Origin: Labedella endophytica
GTDB taxonomy: Bacteria > Actinomycetota > Actinomycetes > Actinomycetales > Microbacteriaceae
Length of the DNA: 64,000 nucleotides
NCBI RefSeq assembly: GCF_003990045.1
Contig: NZ_RZGZ01000001.1
Coordinates: forward strand, 186,001-250,000
Direction of reading: 5' to 3'
Shown: in pieces, positions 1 to 7,584 of the stretch
How the letters are laid out: every line of letters begins with the position of its first letter
Numbering within the stretch: position 1 is the stretch's first letter
The notes under the pieces: generated by a model
What the model saw: only the letters and a program-made list of their open reading frames with translations
Told to the model about the DNA's origin: nothing
The model's database searches: none
Position numbers and translations under genes: made by a program

Positions 1-102
1 GCGCTCTCGCTCGTCCTCGTCGTGGTCGCGGTGATCGTGGTCGCTGTCGCGCACCGTGTGGGGGAGTCGAGCGGGCGCAGGCTCCGGGGGAGCGGATCGT
101 GA
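1..102 (+). CDS. modB: C-terminal end of an ABC permease, probably molybdate permease ModB (partial)
   Basis: Thirty-three residues are visible, cut by the window edge and ending at TGA 100-102. They are a strongly hydrophobic run of Val, Leu, Ala and Ile followed by an Arg/Gly/Ser-rich tail, as expected for the last membrane helix and cytoplasmic end of a permease. The stop overlaps the GTG start of the ATPase gene by four bases (GTGA), so the two are probably translationally coupled. The molybdate assignment comes only from the neighbouring ATPase; the fragment itself does not show substrate. Confidence 0.6.
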   Translation, partial: ALSLVLVVVAVIVVAVAHRVGESSGRRLRGSGS

Positions 103-1154
103 CCTTCGAGGTCGACGCCGAGGTGCTCTCTCGCGGATTCGACGCACGGATCACCGTGGCCGAGGGGGAGACGGTCGCGCTCCTCGGGCCGAACGGGGCG
201 GGGAAGTCGACGCTCCTCGGCCTCGCGGCCGGGCTCATCGCACCCGATCGCGGTCGCGCGACGCTCGGAGGCCGCGTGCTCCTCGACGTGGGGTCGAGCG
301 GCCGCCAGGTCGTGCTGCCGGCATGGCGACGCGGCGTCTCGTTGCTCGCCCAGGAGGCACTGCTCTTCCCCCACCTGACCGTGCGCGAGAACGTGGCGTT
401 CGGGCCGCGCAGCACGGGAGCGTCGCGCGCCGAGGCGCGGCGTTCGGCGGACGCGTGGCTCGAGCGGGTCGACGCGACCGACCTCGCCCGCCGCCGACCG
501 GCGGAACTCTCCGGAGGGCAGGCGCAACGCGTCGCGGTCGCCCGGGCGCTCGCGACCGAACCGGAGCTCCTGCTCCTCGACGAGCCGCTGGCCGCACTCG
601 ACGTGTCCGTGGCGCCGGCGATCCGTCGTCTGCTGCGCGAGGTCCTGCAGCACCGCACCGCGATCGTCGTGACGCACGACGTGCTCGACGCGTACACGCT
701 CGCGGACCGGATCGTGGTTCTCGAGGCGGGCCGGGTCGTCGACGCCGGGCCCGCGCGCGCCGTACTCGACCGGCCCACCACGCCGTTCGCGGCCGGTCTC
801 GCGGGCCTCAACCTGCTCGTCGGCACGGCTGACGCCGACGGCGCGGTCGTGCTGGATGACGGGCAGCGGCTCTCCGCTCGATCGGCCGGTGCGCTCGAAC
901 CGGGCGCGGCGGCTGCTCTCGCGGTGCGTCCTTCCGCGGTGCGCGTGCTCGCGCTGGCTGACCCTGGGCACCACGACAACACGATCACGGCAACCGTGTC
1001 GGACGTCGAACCACGAGGAGACGTCGTCCGCATCCGGGCCGGCCGGATCGCCGCCGACGTGACCCCGGCGGAGGCCGCCGACCTGGACCTGCAGCCGGCA
1101 ACTGCCGTCCATTTCGTCTTCTCCGCGGAGGACGCGCTCGCGTATCCCGTGTAA
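99..1154 (+). CDS. modC: Molybdate ABC transporter ATP-binding protein ModC
   Basis: The ATPase subunit of an ABC importer, 351 residues, acting at the inner face of the membrane. Visible motifs in order: Walker A GPNGAGKST (residues 30-38), Q-loop near 85, signature LSGGQ (137-141), Walker B LLLLDEP (157-163) and the H-loop VTHD near 191. The last ~70 residues look like a TOBE domain, which in ModC binds oxyanion and links import to need. Start is the GTG overlapping the permease stop. A sulfate or other CUT-type ATPase is the main alternative; the compact length and short TOBE region favour ModC. Confidence 0.78.
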   Translation: MTFEVDAEVLSRGFDARITVAEGETVALLGPNGAGKSTLLGLAAGLIAPDRGRATLGGRVLLDVGSSGRQVVLPAWRRGVSLLAQEALLFPHLTVRENVAFGPRSTGASRAEARRSADAWLERVDATDLARRRPAELSGGQAQRVAVARALATEPELLLLDEPLAALDVSVAPAIRRLLREVLQHRTAIVVTHDVLDAYTLADRIVVLEAGRVVDAGPARAVLDRPTTPFAAGLAGLNLLVGTADADGAVVLDDGQRLSARSAGALEPGAAAALAVRPSAVRVLALADPGHHDNTITATVSDVEPRGDVVRIRAGRIAADVTPAEAADLDLQPATAVHFVFSAEDALAYPV

Positions 1155-1241
1155 CAGCCTCACGTCCCCCGGGGCGCACGGTATCGAACTCGCTTCCCGC
1201 GCCGCAAGGCGGTGGTGACGATCGTCCCCGTTGCCGATCTG

Positions 1242-1823
1242 CTACCCCTGCCGGGTTGCGATCCCCGGATACTCGACGACGAGTCCTGCACGGTCGTATC
1301 GCAGTTCACAGAAGAAATCGAACGTCGACGACTCGTATTGGAAGAGCAGCCACTCGGGCGCGGCCTCGACCAATGTGTAGCGCTGCTCGAGACGTTCCAC
1401 GCGGAGATCGTCGGCTCGGACGAAGGCCGCGGGCACATCGACGCCCTCCCCTTCGACGAACTCGAGACGGTGGACCGGGAGAGTGTTCGTGACGGCAGAC
1501 GATTCGAAGTCGACATCGAGACACCCGTCGAGCTCCGGTCGTCGCTCGCCATTCGCTGCCCACTCTCCATCGCGGGCCCGCGTCAGCACCAGCTCGTTCC
1601 GGCCCGTCGTGGTCAGGTTCGTGACGTGCGCCGAGACCGTCGTCCACGAATTGTCGACGGTCACGTCGTACCCGACCGACCACAGCGCGAGCGACTCGTG
1701 CGCCGTCGTCTGACCGGTCAGCCGATGGCCGTCTCTGACGTCGTCGAAGAAGGCGATCTCGAAACCCGCTCGAGCTCCGACGTGGGTCCAGCTCGCGCCG
1801 GCCGGTGGCGGTGTCAGTCTCAT
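1242..1823 (-). CDS. Putative glycolipid-binding family protein (PF06475-like)
   Basis: A 193-residue soluble protein with no signal peptide or membrane segment. The N-terminal pattern (SWTHVGARAGFE, later LALWSVGYDVTVD) and the C-terminal YDRAGLVVEYPGIATR match what I know of the bacterial putative glycolipid-binding family (formerly DUF1089), a lipocalin-like fold known from one structure without an established cellular role. It converges on modC. No Shine-Dalgarno is visible; TAGGTT lies six bases before the ATG, suggesting a leaderless start. The family assignment is from memory of the pattern; ligand and function are unknown. Confidence 0.72.
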   Translation of the reverse strand: MRLTPPPAGASWTHVGARAGFEIAFFDDVRDGHRLTGQTTAHESLALWSVGYDVTVDNSWTTVSAHVTNLTTTGRNELVLTRARDGEWAANGERRPELDGCLDVDFESSAVTNTLPVHRLEFVEGEGVDVPAAFVRADDLRVERLEQRYTLVEAAPEWLLFQYESSTFDFFCELRYDRAGLVVEYPGIATRQG

Positions 1824-1829
1824 ACAGGA

Positions 1830-1835
1830 AACCTA
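1830..1835 (-). promoter_or_regulatory. -10 element TAGGTT of a leaderless start
   Basis: TAGGTT on the minus strand is separated by six bases from the ATG at 1823, with no purine-rich ribosome site between. It would place transcription initiation at the start codon of the glycolipid-binding gene. Confidence 0.45.
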
Positions 1836-1879
1836 ATTCGCGCACCGAGCGGGCGGAATGGGCAAAGCCGCGCCCCCGA

Positions 1880-2035
1880 CTACAGGGTCTGCGCGAGCTC
1901 CAGGGTGCTGACGGCGACGGTCGACGTGGTGCCGGCCAGGAGGAGCGTTCCGGCGGCGACCGTCAGGACGCTGTAGGCGGGATCCGTGGTGCGAGACCGG
2001 ACGGTGGACGGGGTGTTCCGCGATGTTTCTCTCAT
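1880..2035 (-). CDS. Small single-span membrane protein, 51 residues
   Basis: A short open frame in an otherwise empty interval. It starts at ATG 2033-2035 and ends at TAG 1880-1882. GAGG lies eight bases upstream as a ribosome site. The protein has a polar Ser/Thr/Arg-rich N-terminus, then one hydrophobic stretch (residues ~20-42, with SVLTVAAGTLLLAGTTSTV) and a short tail. No family is recognised. Other small one-span proteins with the same layout occur in this window (50400, 55412), which makes it more credible. It could still be a chance frame; homologues in related genomes would settle it. Confidence 0.45.
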   Translation of the reverse strand: MRETSRNTPSTVRSRTTDPAYSVLTVAAGTLLLAGTTSTVAVSTLELAQTL

Positions 2036-2143
2036 GCATCCAGCCTCGCGCGGACGCCCGGCCGCGGCATCGCCCCACGGGAGGAACCGGCCTCATCCTT
2101 TCGCAGTAGTCGCCCGTCGTACGGCGGGTCGACCGAGGAGTCC

Positions 2144-3313
2144 TCAGGGCTGGAAGACGGCCCGCACGCACCCGTCGGTCTTCTCCTTGAACATCGTGTA
2201 ACCCTCCGGTCCCTCCGCAAGCGGCATCACGTGCGTCGCCAGGTGCTCGGTGACGAGTTCGTCGCGGGCCATCCTCTCGAGCAGCATCGGGATGTAGCGG
2301 TGTCCGTGCTGCTGCGCGGAGCGGAGGGTGAGGCCCTTGTTCATGAGGGGTCCCAGCGGGAACTTGTCGACGAAGAGGCCGAACACACCGAGGACGAAGA
2401 CGCTTCCCCCCTTGCGCGCGGCGAAGATGGCCTCGCGCACGGCCGTGGGTCTGTCCGTCTGGAGTCGCAGCTGCTGCTTGAGCTGGTCGAACGCGAAGTC
2501 GGCGCCGTCGTGGTGCGCCTCCATCCCGACGGCCTCGATGCACACGTCGGGTCCGCGACCGCCGGTGAGCTCACGGAGTTCCGGAAGGACGTCGGTCGTC
2601 TCGTAGTTCATCGTCTCCGCGCCGATCACCCGCTCCACCTGGGCGAGGCGTTCCCGATACCGGTCGATGACGATGACACGTTCCGCGCCGAGCAGGATGG
2701 AGGCGCGCGCCGCCATCTGACCCACCCCGCCCGCGCCCCAGACCGCGACGGTGTCTCCGGGTTTGACACCGCCGAGGTCTGCCCCCATCCACCCGGTCGG
2801 GGCGGCGTCGGAGGCGAAGAGGGCGCGCTGGTCGCTGACCCCCTCCGGGACGGTGAAGGCGCCCTGGTCGGCGTACGGCACTCGGATGTACTCGGCGTGA
2901 CTGCCGGCCCAGCCGCCGAGGGCATGCGAGTAGCCGTAGCAGCCGCCGGGTGCCTGGCCCCACAGCATCTCGGGGATGCCGGCGTTGGGGTTGCCGTTGT
3001 CGCACAGGGAGTACAGCTCGTTCCGGCAGTACCAGCACCGGCCGCAGCTGATGAACGAGCAGACGACGACCCGGTCTCCGACGCGGTGCTTGGTCACGGC
3101 CGATCCGACCTCGACCACCTCGCCGATGAACTCGTGCCCGAGCACATCGCCGGCGCGCATCGTCGGTACGTATCCGCCCAGCAGATGGAGGTCGGAGCCG
3201 CACGTGGTGCTGAGTGTGACACGGACGATCGCGTCCTGATCGTTGAGGATGACCGGGTCGTCGACCGTCTCGACCGCGACCTTGTTGACGCCGGTCCAAC
3301 AGAGGGCTTTCAC
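2144..3313 (-). CDS. Zinc-dependent alcohol dehydrogenase (MDR family)
   Basis: A 389-residue medium-chain dehydrogenase/reductase, expected to oxidise an alcohol or aldehyde adduct with NAD(P). Catalytic-zinc pattern CGSD near residue 38 and GHE near 60; structural-zinc cysteines in CGRCWYCRNELYSLC (spacing 2, 2, 7); dinucleotide-binding GAGGVGQ near 180 followed by VIDRYRERL. The start overlaps the stop of the upstream small gene by four bases (ATGA). This and the dehydrogenase at 3867 bracket a small protein in one minus-strand operon and resemble each other in order of motifs. Substrate is not determined; glutathione-independent formaldehyde dehydrogenase-like enzymes are the closest group I recognise. 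Confidence 0.82.
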   Translation of the reverse strand: MKALCWTGVNKVAVETVDDPVILNDQDAIVRVTLSTTCGSDLHLLGGYVPTMRAGDVLGHEFIGEVVEVGSAVTKHRVGDRVVVCSFISCGRCWYCRNELYSLCDNGNPNAGIPEMLWGQAPGGCYGYSHALGGWAGSHAEYIRVPYADQGAFTVPEGVSDQRALFASDAAPTGWMGADLGGVKPGDTVAVWGAGGVGQMAARASILLGAERVIVIDRYRERLAQVERVIGAETMNYETTDVLPELRELTGGRGPDVCIEAVGMEAHHDGADFAFDQLKQQLRLQTDRPTAVREAIFAARKGGSVFVLGVFGLFVDKFPLGPLMNKGLTLRSAQQHGHRYIPMLLERMARDELVTEHLATHVMPLAEGPEGYTMFKEKTDGCVRAVFQP

Positions 3314-3777
3314 AGCACACCCTCGCCCTTCGCGTCGTCCTCGGCCCGGTCCACGATCGCCCCGAACACGGTGCTCGGCCGGTGCCCGTGCGGGCGGGGA
3401 GTGGCTCGGAGGACCTCTCCCGTCTCGAACACCTGCTTCGCATCCCGCAACGCCCGTCTCAGCGCCCGTTCCGGGTCGTCGTCATCGACGGAGGGGGGAA
3501 GCTCGGATCCGTGGAGCACGCGGGCGTGTACCTCGAATCCTTTGTCGCCGGGCGCCCTGTCGACGCGTACTTCCAGCATCGGCGCGAGATCCCGCAGAGG
3601 CTCAGGGTAGCCATCGACGGCGAAGTCCGCCGAGTCTCCCAGGATGGTCACCGACTTCCACCCCTCGGGGTGCGAACCCTCGCCCTCCCCATTACGCATC
3701 TCCCGGACCAGTGCTCTGGCCACGAGCCCTGCGGCTACCCCGGTCGCACCGACGGCGATCGTCCTCTTGAGACCCAT
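3310..3777 (-). CDS. Hypothetical protein between two alcohol dehydrogenases
   Basis: A 155-residue protein. I chose the internal ATG at 3775-3777 because GGAGGAG sits six bases upstream; the longer frame back to 3906 would overlap the preceding gene and lacks a ribosome site. The first ~25 residues (MGLKRTIAVGATGVAAGLVARALV) form a possible membrane anchor or uncleaved signal. The rest is charged and Asp/Glu-rich with a predicted mixed alpha/beta pattern. No family recognised. Translational coupling to the downstream dehydrogenase suggests a shared role, perhaps as an accessory factor at the membrane. Confidence 0.7.
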   Translation of the reverse strand: MGLKRTIAVGATGVAAGLVARALVREMRNGEGEGSHPEGWKSVTILGDSADFAVDGYPEPLRDLAPMLEVRVDRAPGDKGFEVHARVLHGSELPPSVDDDDPERALRRALRDAKQVFETGEVLRATPRPHGHRPSTVFGAIVDRAEDDAKGEGVL

Positions 3778-3866
3778 GTCGAACTCCTCCGTGTCGAGCT
3801 CCCCTGGACGGAGCCGATCGTCATCTTTCGCGGGGACGCGGGACATCGATCCCGCGTCGTGGTGGA

Positions 3867-5018
3867 TCAGCTCGAGTCGCCCGGACGGAGGACGACCTTG
3901 GTCCATCCGTCGTCCCGGTTGTCGAAGTGCTCGTAGGCGTCGGGGGCATCGTCCAGCGGCAGCTCGTGGCTGACGATGAACGATGGCGTCGCCTTGCCGG
4001 CCGCGATCAGATCGCGCAGTTGCCGGTTGTACCGCTTGACCGGGGCCTGACCGGTTCCCATGCGCTGGCCCTTGAACCAGTGCAGGCCGAAGTCGAACGC
4101 GATCTGCCCCTCCTTGGCCAGCTCGTCGTGAGCCCCGGGATCCTGCGGGATGAAGACGCCGACCGTTCCGATTGTTCCGGTGAAGCGCACGGACCGCACG
4201 AGCCGGTTCAGGGTCTCATTCGGGTGTTCGACGCCCTGCGGGTCGTGTGCCTGATAGCCGACGCATTCGCACCCGTTGTCCGCGCCGAGACCCATCGTCT
4301 CCTCGAGCACGGCGTCGACGGGGTCGACCTTCGAGTCGTCGATGGCGATCGCGCCGATCGACTCCGCGAGTCGGAGCCGGTCGGGATGACGATCGACGAC
4401 CATGACCTTGCTCGCTCCGCGGATGGTGGCGGAGAGCGCGGCCATCAGGCCGACGGGGCCGGCGCCGTAGATGACGGTCTGATCGCCGGGGGAGACCCCG
4501 GCCATCTCCGTGGCGTGATAGCCGGTGGGGAAGATGTCGGCCAGCATCACGTAGTCGCTCGACCTCTCGTCGGCGTCCTCGCCGAGTCGCAGACAGTTGA
4601 AGTCCCCCCACGGCACCCGCAGCAGCTCGGCCTGCCCGCCGGCCCACGGACCCATGTCCGCGAAACCGTACGCAGCGCCTGCCCACTCCTTCACCGGCTG
4701 AGCGGTCATGCAGTAGTTGGTCAGTCCGCGTTCGCAGTTCTTGCAGTATCCGCACGCGACGTTGAACGGAAGCACCACCCGATCTCCGACGACGACCTTC
4801 TGGACGGCGCCTCCGACCTCGATGACCTCGCCCATGTTCTCGTGGCCGAACCACCGGCCCTGCTCGAAGTCCGTCCGACCCTCGTACATGTGCAGATCGG
4901 AGCCGCAGATGTTCGTGGCGGTGATCCGCACGAGGACATCGGTGGGCCGCTCGATCCGGGCGTCCGGGACGTCTTTCACGCTGACCTTGTTCGGACCCTC
5001 ATAGACGACCGCCTTCAT
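3867..5018 (-). CDS. Glutathione-independent formaldehyde dehydrogenase-like zinc dehydrogenase
   Basis: A 383-residue MDR enzyme. The N-terminal MKAVVYEGPNKVSV and CGSDLHMYEGR are typical of the glutathione-independent formaldehyde dehydrogenase group. GHE follows near residue 63, the structural-zinc set is CGYCKNCERGLTNYC, and the Rossmann glycine motif is GAGPVG. The family dismutates or oxidises formaldehyde and other aldehydes using tightly bound NAD. ATG 5018 is preceded by GAGGAGGAG with good spacing; longer upstream frames read through non-coding sequence. It is the first gene of the three-gene operon running to 2144. Exact substrate is inferred, not shown. Confidence 0.8.
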   Translation of the reverse strand: MKAVVYEGPNKVSVKDVPDARIERPTDVLVRITATNICGSDLHMYEGRTDFEQGRWFGHENMGEVIEVGGAVQKVVVGDRVVLPFNVACGYCKNCERGLTNYCMTAQPVKEWAGAAYGFADMGPWAGGQAELLRVPWGDFNCLRLGEDADERSSDYVMLADIFPTGYHATEMAGVSPGDQTVIYGAGPVGLMAALSATIRGASKVMVVDRHPDRLRLAESIGAIAIDDSKVDPVDAVLEETMGLGADNGCECVGYQAHDPQGVEHPNETLNRLVRSVRFTGTIGTVGVFIPQDPGAHDELAKEGQIAFDFGLHWFKGQRMGTGQAPVKRYNRQLRDLIAAGKATPSFIVSHELPLDDAPDAYEHFDNRDDGWTKVVLRPGDSS

Positions 5019-5056
5019 GGTCTCCTCCTCGCCTCTCGTTCGTGATCTTCGGACAT

Positions 5057-5088
5057 ACCCGCACACCTGCCGCGCCAGGTGTGCGGGT
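5057..5088 (-). promoter_or_regulatory. Perfect hairpin in the 5' leader of the dehydrogenase operon
   Basis: ACCCGCACACCTG (5057-5069) and its exact reverse complement (5076-5088) are separated by six bases. The element lies 39-70 bases upstream of the ATG at 5018. No T-run follows on either strand. It could be a leader hairpin affecting expression or a dyad operator; the sequence alone does not decide. Confidence 0.5.
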
Positions 5089-5204
5089 GCCTCCATATGA
5101 CTCCTCGGACCGGTAACCCGCCATCGGCAGTCCTGCCCATCTCGGCAGGCAGACAGTGACACCGATACCGCACGGTGATAGACAGATGGAAGGGACATCG
5201 CAGG

Positions 5205-5228
5205 CTGCGTCGGTCGCGACCGACGCAG
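5205..5228. promoter_or_regulatory. Perfect 24-base palindrome in the divergent promoter region
   Basis: The half-site CTGCGTCGGTCG (5205-5216) is followed directly by its exact reverse complement. It sits between the divergent dehydrogenase operon and the GAF-LuxR gene, 55 bases before the latter's ATG. A loopless palindrome is more typical of a dimeric regulator's operator than of a terminator. The binding protein is unknown; the adjacent LuxR-type regulator is one candidate. Confidence 0.45.
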
Positions 5229-5282
5229 TGCTCTCCGACGTCTGCACAGGTCGATCCGATGTCTTCGCAGGGGAGGGCTGGC

Positions 5283-6294
5283 ATGACCAACGCCGCTCTC
5301 GCGCTCGCAGACATCGCCGCGAGGCCAGGCCGTGTCGAGGATCGCGCGCACGCCCTCCTCGTCGAACTCGGCAGGCACATCGCCTTCGACGCGGCCTGGA
5401 TGGCTCTCGCTCACCCGGACGGCGGTGCCTGGACGTCGCTCGCGAGCACAGCGCTCGACGAGTCGACCGTGCGGTCCCTGGGTGGTATCCACGTGGTTTC
5501 GGGGGTCGCGACGACCGGGGTCGAACCGTACGATCCTGACAAGAAGACGGCCTCCCCCTCCCTCCCATCCGGGTGCCGGTCGTACGTCGACGGTGGGCGC
5601 TCTCCCCACCGGTTACCGCGGGGGCCTCTCGGTTGCGATGTTCGCGCAGGGGCACCGTCGCATCGGCTTCCTCACACTCTTCTTCGTGCGGCCCCAGCCC
5701 TGTCCCGCCGCCATCCAGAATGCGCTCGCGCGACTTCTCCCGTGGCTGGCCTCGGGCGTGGATCCGTTGCGAGCCGCCGCAGCAGGAGCCCTGCTCGTGC
5801 GCGGTGCCTTCGCGGGAATCGCGATCCTCCCGGGACGCCACGGCACCGATGCTCTGCCGGGCCTCCCGGGCGACACCCTGCTGGCCCGTGACTCCGAGAT
5901 GCTCGTCGTGGCCAGAGCGGCACTCGTCCGCGAGCAGACGTATTCGTCGTTCCTCTGGCCGAGAGGGGGTCGTCACGCGCCCGAAGGCCACGTGCGCGTG
6001 ACGGTGCTCGGCTGCGAGGACGGCCTGCGATCCGCGCTCACGGGAATGGTCGTCCTGTCCCCCGCCGGTCATCTGGGCGGTCTGACACCCAGGGAGCTGG
6101 AAGTACTCGGCCTCGTGATCGACGGACGCTCCAATCACGACATCGCCCACGTGCTCGTCATCTCGCCGCGCACCGTGGCGGCGCACCTCGAACACATCCT
6201 CAGCAAGCTGCGGGCAGGGTCGCGGGCCCTCGCCGCAGTGCGCGCACAGCGTTCGGGCCTCTACGTGCCCGCCTCACCATCGCCTCGCGGATGA
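5283..6294 (+). pseudogene. GAF/LuxR-type regulator interrupted by frameshift(s)
   Basis: The ATG at 5283 has GGAGGG five bases upstream and begins a GAF-like domain in one frame (ADIAARPGRVEDRAHALLVE through AFDAAWMALAHPDGG). From about 5600 the matching continuation lies in another frame: PTGYRGGLSVAMFAQGHRR, then a C-terminal LuxR helix-turn-helix (LTPRELEVLGLVIDG ... ISPRTVAAHLEHILSKL). Together they match a known GAF-LuxR family of about 330 residues. The break falls at C-rich runs (5549-5567 and 5601-5609), and the third frame between them reads plausibly, so two single-base losses are possible. Either a true pseudogene or an assembly error; resequencing would tell. Confidence 0.75.
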
Positions 6295-6334
6295 CGAGCG
6301 CCTCGCCGCAGCACCACACACTGGAAAGATCCCC

Positions 6335-6964
6335 ATGTCTCAAATCGCTGTGAAGGCCGGCGTCTCGGCCATCGCCGGACTGCTCGTCGCGCTCCTCGCG
6401 ACGCTCGTCGGCGCCCCGGAGCTCGCACCGCTGATCGGGTGGGCGGTCGCCGCCTGCGCATTCCTGGCGTGGTCGTGGACGACGGCGTGGCCGGCGGGTC
6501 CGGAGCGGACACGCGAGCTCGCACTCCACGAGGATCGGGCGAGGCGGCTCGTCGACTCGCTCATCATCTGCGCGACGTTCCTCAGCGTCGTCGCCGTCGT
6601 CTTCGCACTCGTGCGGAGCCAGCCGCGGGACCCCGTCGGTGTCGCCGCCGCGATCCTCGCGGTGGTCGGCGTGGTCGCGGCCTGGGCGCTCGTCAACACC
6701 GTCTACGCGTTCAAGTACGCCCGCATGTACTACCACGACGACCGTCACCGCTTCGACGTCGACCAGGACGAGGACCCCTCGTACAGCGACTTCGCCTACA
6801 CGGCATTCGCGATCGGCATGTCGTACAACGCCGGCAACGTGACGCAGTCCTCCACGCCCTCCCGTCGGATCGCGTTCGGGCACGCTCTCCTCGCCTACTT
6901 CTTCGGGACCTTCGCGATCGCGGTCGCCATCAATCTCGTGACGAGCCTGGCTCAGTCGGGCTGA
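6335..6964 (+). CDS. DUF1345 family membrane protein
   Basis: A 209-residue integral membrane protein with about five hydrophobic segments (near residues 5-25, 32-48, 75-92, 103-122 and 180-203). The loop with TVYAFKYARMYYHDD and the later DFAYTAFAIGMSYNAGNV are characteristic of the DUF1345 family, whose function is unknown. GGAAAG lies before the ATG. Its TGA forms one side of a short hairpin shared with the convergent response-regulator gene. It may be cotranscribed with the frameshifted regulator upstream, from which it is separated by 40 bases. Confidence 0.8.
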   Translation: MSQIAVKAGVSAIAGLLVALLATLVGAPELAPLIGWAVAACAFLAWSWTTAWPAGPERTRELALHEDRARRLVDSLIICATFLSVVAVVFALVRSQPRDPVGVAAAILAVVGVVAAWALVNTVYAFKYARMYYHDDRHRFDVDQDEDPSYSDFAYTAFAIGMSYNAGNVTQSSTPSRRIAFGHALLAYFFGTFAIAVAINLVTSLAQSG

Positions 6965-6985
6965 CGGGGTGGTGCTCCCCGTCAG
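6961..6985. terminator. Bidirectional hairpin carrying both stop codons
   Basis: CTGACGGGG (6961-6969) pairs with CCCCGTCAG (6977-6985) across a seven-base loop. The TGA of the plus-strand DUF1345 gene and the TGA of the minus-strand regulator gene are both inside the arms, so the hairpin spans stop codon to stop codon. There is no T-tract. Confidence 0.6.
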
Positions 6986-7584
6986 ATCCAGCCGGCCTCC
7001 TCTGCGGTGAGCACCGCCTGCTGTCGAGTGCTCACGGCGAGCTTCGCGAGGATCGCGGACACATGGTTGCGCACGGTCCCGGGAGCGAGGGAGAGGGTGC
7101 GCGCGATCTGGCCGGTCGTCTCTCCGCGGCGGCCGGCGCGGAGGATGTCGAGCTCGCGGTCGGTGAGCGGGCAGCGTTCGTCGCGGAGGGCGTCGGCGGC
7201 CACCTCCGAGTCGATGTACCGCTCGCCGGCCGCGATGCGCCGAATGACGGCTGCCACCTCGTCGGCGCCGCGGGACTTCGGCAGGAAGCCCGAGACACCC
7301 GACGCGAGCGCCCGACGCAGCACCCCGGGCCGCGCGTGCCGGGTGATGACGATGCAGCGCGTGGCGACGGCGCGTGTCACCCGCTCGGCCACCTCTACTC
7401 CGTCGAGGCCGGGCATCTCGAGGTCGAGGAGGCACACATCGGGCTCGAGCCGGAGGGCCGCGGCCACGGCCTGCTCGCCGTCGGCGCATTCCGCGACGAC
7501 GTCGATGTCGGGCTCGAGCCGGAGGAGTGCGGCGAGGGCCGAGCGGATCATGCCCTCGTCATCGGCGATCAGGACACGGATCAT
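6982..7584 (-). CDS. LuxR/NarL-type response regulator
   Basis: A 200-residue DesR-like regulator. Receiver domain at residues 1-115: acidic DDE (8-10), phosphoacceptor Asp54 in CLLDLEMPG, and conserved Lys in LPKS near 105. C-terminal helix-turn-helix at ~135-200 (LTDRELDILRAGRRGETTGQIARTL). The usual Thr of the receiver is replaced around VITRHARPG. The ATG overlaps the kinase stop by four bases, so kinase and regulator are coupled. Signal and targets are unknown; the palindrome in the kinase promoter is a candidate self-regulatory site. Confidence 0.9.
   Translation of the reverse strand: MIRVLIADDEGMIRSALAALLRLEPDIDVVAECADGEQAVAAALRLEPDVCLLDLEMPGLDGVEVAERVTRAVATRCIVITRHARPGVLRRALASGVSGFLPKSRGADEVAAVIRRIAAGERYIDSEVAADALRDERCPLTDRELDILRAGRRGETTGQIARTLSLAPGTVRNHVSAILAKLAVSTRQQAVLTAEEAGWI

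Noticed and set aside
1155-1241. Hairpin between the convergent modC and glycolipid-binding genes
   Set aside because: I found no stem longer than a few bases, unlike the other convergent junctions.
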